Source: Microcaldota archaeon
GTDB taxonomy: Archaea; Micrarchaeota; Micrarchaeia; Anstonellales; Bilamarchaeaceae
Assembly (NCBI GenBank): GCA_013425425.1
Contig: JACCLJ010000010.1
Coordinates: 1 to 14,762 of the forward strand
Length of the DNA stretch: 14,762 nucleotides
Direction of reading: 5' to 3'
The notes below the pieces were generated by a model. The model saw nothing but the letters and a program-made list of their open reading frames with translations, searched no databases and had not been told where the DNA came from. The position numbers and the translations under genes were made by a program. Below, one piece after another: positions 12,760 through 14,762 of this stretch (positions are counted from its first letter, which is position 1; every line of letters starts with the position of its first letter).

Positions 12760-13939
12760 AAAGAAAAACGTAATCGTCGAATACGAGTTTTCCATTGCGG
12801 AAAACCGCCCTGGCTTTTCCTTTCAGCGTCCTGCCTTCAAACGGGCTCCATTTGCATTTCGTATAAAGCTCCTCGCCTTTGACGGCCCATTCCTTTTTGA
12901 GGTCGAGGACCGTTATGCTGCCGTCAAAGCCCTTCTCTATTTTTCCCTGCTTTTTTAAGCCGAAAATTTCCGCGGGCTTTTCGCTCATTGCGCTGACAAT
13001 CCATTCCAGCTTGAGCTTTTTCCCCCAGTATGCCTGGAGCATGAGTGCAAGCGATGTTTCAAGGCCCGGAAAGCCGTGCGCGCCAGCCTCCTTGTCTTCC
13101 AGGGTATGCGGGGCATGGTCGGTTGCGATGCAATCGATGCTGCCTATCGCTCCCCACAAACCATTCCGCACGCTCTCGCTCCGCAGGTTCGGATAGACGC
13201 TTCCGAATTTCCCGAGGCGTTCGGCATCTTTTTTCGAGAGGAAAAGATAGTGCGGCGCTGTTTCCACATTAAGGCCGTGCTTCTTTGCCGCAGCAACTTC
13301 CTCCTTTGCGGAGGCATGCGCTAGGTGCGATTTCCTTTTGTATTTTTTGCTTAATGCGCCGACGCGCCCGATGTTTTCGCAGGTTTTTTCTATCTGCGCT
13401 TCTTCGTTTCCTTCCGCCACGGAAGCGTGGAAAACGAAATTGCCGCTGAAACCCGCGAAATGCTTTTCAAGCGAATCCGGATTGCGGAGGTAAAGCTCCC
13501 CTGTTGTTTTTCCAAGATAGATTTTCAGCGAGTGTGCGCCGGATTTTTTCACGTCCGAGAAATTGCCGTCCGTGGCCCCGAAATGGAAAAGAACATCGCA
13601 GATGGCCTTCTCCTTTGCAAGCTGCATTTTTTCCTTAAGCCGCGCCGGCGTGGTTGTGGGGGCAGGATTGTTCGGCATGTCCATTACGGTCGTGAACCCT
13701 CCTGCGATTGCAGCCATGCTGCCCGTCCTGAAATCCTCTTTTTGCGTTGCACCAGGCTCCCTGAGATGCACATGGGGGTCGATAAGGCCCGGGAGGACGA
13801 GTGCGCCACGTGCATCGTAGTGCTCATCACCGCTGAGGTTTTTCCCTATCTTCGCTATTTTGCCGTCGCTGAGCAGAATGTCAAGTTCTGAGAATGCGCC
13901 GTCCTGGAAAACCCTTCCGCCCTTTATTGCGATGGACAT
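12758..13939 (-). CDS. pyrC: Dihydroorotase
   Basis: This enzyme closes N-carbamoyl-aspartate to dihydroorotate, the third step of pyrimidine synthesis. From Met at 13939 it has 393 residues and the amidohydrolase metal site. DPHVHLREPG supplies His56 and His58. SLKIYLG supplies Lys139, a likely carboxylated bridging lysine. FHASVAE supplies His171 and SHLAHAS supplies His205/His208. CIATDHAPHT supplies the catalytic Asp274. The substrate loop KEDFRTGSMAA and DMPNNPAPTT (88-97) fit dihydroorotase better than hydantoinase or allantoinase. The frame continues to 14035 inside the upstream gene, but homology begins at 13939 (MSIAIKGGRVF), two bases after that gene's TAA. It is thus cotranscribed with the AAA ATPase gene. 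Its stop overlaps an inverted repeat. Confidence 0.94.
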   Translation of the reverse strand: MSIAIKGGRVFQDGAFSELDILLSDGKIAKIGKNLSGDEHYDARGALVLPGLIDPHVHLREPGATQKEDFRTGSMAAIAGGFTTVMDMPNNPAPTTTPARLKEKMQLAKEKAICDVLFHFGATDGNFSDVKKSGAHSLKIYLGKTTGELYLRNPDSLEKHFAGFSGNFVFHASVAEGNEEAQIEKTCENIGRVGALSKKYKRKSHLAHASAKEEVAAAKKHGLNVETAPHYLFLSKKDAERLGKFGSVYPNLRSESVRNGLWGAIGSIDCIATDHAPHTLEDKEAGAHGFPGLETSLALMLQAYWGKKLKLEWIVSAMSEKPAEIFGLKKQGKIEKGFDGSITVLDLKKEWAVKGEELYTKCKWSPFEGRTLKGKARAVFRNGKLVFDDYVFL

Positions 13940-13941
13940 GA

Positions 13942-14762
13942 TTACACGAGTCTTCTTTCCCTGATGATTACGATTACCCTGAGTATGATGAGGGTGAATT
14001 CCTTGATGAAGCCGTACCATATTTTGTTGTACCACTGGTTCTTGGCGTTTATGGCGCTCAGCAGGTCCTTGAACGCCTCCTTTTCCCCGGGCCCCATCTT
14101 GCTTTCGGTGACTTTCTTGTGCTCCTTGCCGTCTATGATGGTTAATTCCTCCTGCTTTCCTATCTGCTTCTTTGCCTGCTCATACCACGGCGGGAGCGAA
14201 GAGCGTTTTTTCGCGATGGCATGGACGAAATCGCCCGTGGTGATGGGCCTCTGCGCGACCTGCTTCTTGGCAAGCTCTTCCGCCTTGTCCTTCGCCATGC
14301 CGCCCTTCATGAACTCTTCGGTCTTTTTCTGTATGCCAAAGAACGCCTCCTTCCAGGGAATGGTTGCCGCGTCATCCACGATCGCCTTGAGGTCCGATGA
14401 CGCATAGCGCATCGTCGCGAGCGCGAGCAGCTTGTACGGGATGAGCGGAACGAGGGGCCTTTTCGATGCGTGCATCTTCAGTATGTCTCCCCTCGAAGTT
14501 ATGTCCGGCTCCGGAAGGTATATCGTCTTGCTGAAACGGCCGCTTCTCCTGAGCGCGGGGTCGACGTCCCACGGTGCGTTGGTCGCGGCGAGCACGAGGA
14601 CGTTCTGGTTGTTCGACTCGACGCCGTCTATTTCGTAAAGGAGCTGGTTGACCGCCATCCTCATGTACTGCTGGCCTTCCTGCTGGTCCCTCCTGCCGCC
14701 GATTGCATCTACTTCGTCGAAGAAGAGGATGCATGGCGTGTTCTTCCTTGCGAGCTCGAAAA
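13942..14762 (-). CDS. AAA-family ATPase, C-terminal part (gene enters from the right edge)
   Basis: Only the last 273 residues are present; the Walker A region and N-terminus lie beyond the window. What remains is a classic AAA module. It has Walker B CILFFDEVDAIGG, sensor 1 LVLAATNAPWDVD, and the second region of homology with arginine fingers DPALRRSGRF. The helical lid ends with RYASSDLKAIVDDAA. This matches the Vps4/katanin/Cdc48 group rather than Orc or MCM types. After the lid are a Lys/Glu-rich helix, a WYEQAKKQIGKQEE segment, and about 50 residues ending in a hydrophobic stretch (WYGFIKEFTLIILRVIVII) with a basic tail. This ending could be an amphipathic or membrane-contacting helix. 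Dihydroorotase starts two bases after its TAA. The role (protein remodelling or unfolding) is inferred from the family. Confidence 0.9.
   Translation of the reverse strand, partial: FELARKNTPCILFFDEVDAIGGRRDQQEGQQYMRMAVNQLLYEIDGVESNNQNVLVLAATNAPWDVDPALRRSGRFSKTIYLPEPDITSRGDILKMHASKRPLVPLIPYKLLALATMRYASSDLKAIVDDAATIPWKEAFFGIQKKTEEFMKGGMAKDKAEELAKKQVAQRPITTGDFVHAIAKKRSSLPPWYEQAKKQIGKQEELTIIDGKEHKKVTESKMGPGEKEAFKDLLSAINAKNQWYNKIWYGFIKEFTLIILRVIVIIRERRLV

Noticed and set aside
13940..14035. N-terminal extension of dihydroorotase to 14035
   Set aside because: The extra 32 residues lie inside the AAA ATPase gene, are rich in His/Gln/Asn and unlike any dihydroorotase; the family N-terminus starts at 13939.
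1..14762. tRNA or rRNA genes, CRISPR arrays, insertion sequences
   Set aside because: The few gaps are too short or contain only promoter-like sequence; no cloverleaf, regular spaced repeat, transposase or terminal repeat pair with target duplication was seen.

Overview
The window is archaeal chromosomal DNA. The evidence is an Orc1/Cdc6 replication initiator, a Sec61-beta translocon subunit, the archaeal tRNA C56 2'-O-methyltransferase Trm56 and a geranylgeranyl-lipid reductase (ether-lipid biosynthesis). TATA boxes lie about 26 bases upstream of several start codons (leaderless mRNAs), and internal operon genes carry GGTG-type ribosome binding sites. Gene density is very high: most gaps are under 60 bases, and convergent neighbours abut or overlap at their stops. 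The lineage cannot be fixed from sequence reading alone; a small-genome archaeon such as a DPANN member is a guess. No RNA gene, insertion sequence or CRISPR array is visible, and no gene-free stretch exceeds about 120 bases.

Layout: (1) 1-444, minus, N-terminal part of a secreted lipoprotein. (2) 525-3629, plus, a tight three-gene operon: Orc1/Cdc6, an unrecognised double winged-helix protein, and a SAMHD1-like HD phosphohydrolase. (3) 3614-3784, minus, the 56-residue Sec61-beta gene, divergent from a MarC-family membrane protein (3836-4435). One TATA box sits exactly midway between their start codons. (4) 4482-4889, plus, a small winged-helix protein, convergent on trm56 (4886-5443, minus), which follows an MFS transporter (5452-6573, minus). 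(5) 6697-8028, plus, a GlmM-type phosphohexomutase preceded by two perfect hairpins. (6) 8029-8958, minus, a lipoprotein. (7) 9077-11388, plus, a four-gene operon: an unknown 114-residue protein, a DJ-1/PfpI-like protein without the usual cysteine, a 2[4Fe-4S] ferredoxin, and geranylgeranyl reductase. (8) 11390-12695, minus, an unknown soluble protein preceded by a second lipoprotein that is a paralogue of the one in (6). (9) 12758-14762, minus, dihydroorotase directly downstream of a truncated AAA ATPase.

Working together: the Orc1 operon joins replication initiation to a likely dNTP-hydrolysing enzyme and a putative regulator. The ferredoxin and the reductase overlap by four bases and are probably electron donor and acceptor in saturating isoprenoid lipid chains. 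GlmM and dihydroorotase are housekeeping enzymes of amino-sugar and pyrimidine synthesis. The least explained part is the pair of paralogous lipoproteins with a conserved two-cysteine module, together with the unknown soluble protein beside one of them. I see no clear defence or mobile system; the most unusual signals are in promoter architecture, this lipoprotein family, and the operon partnerships.
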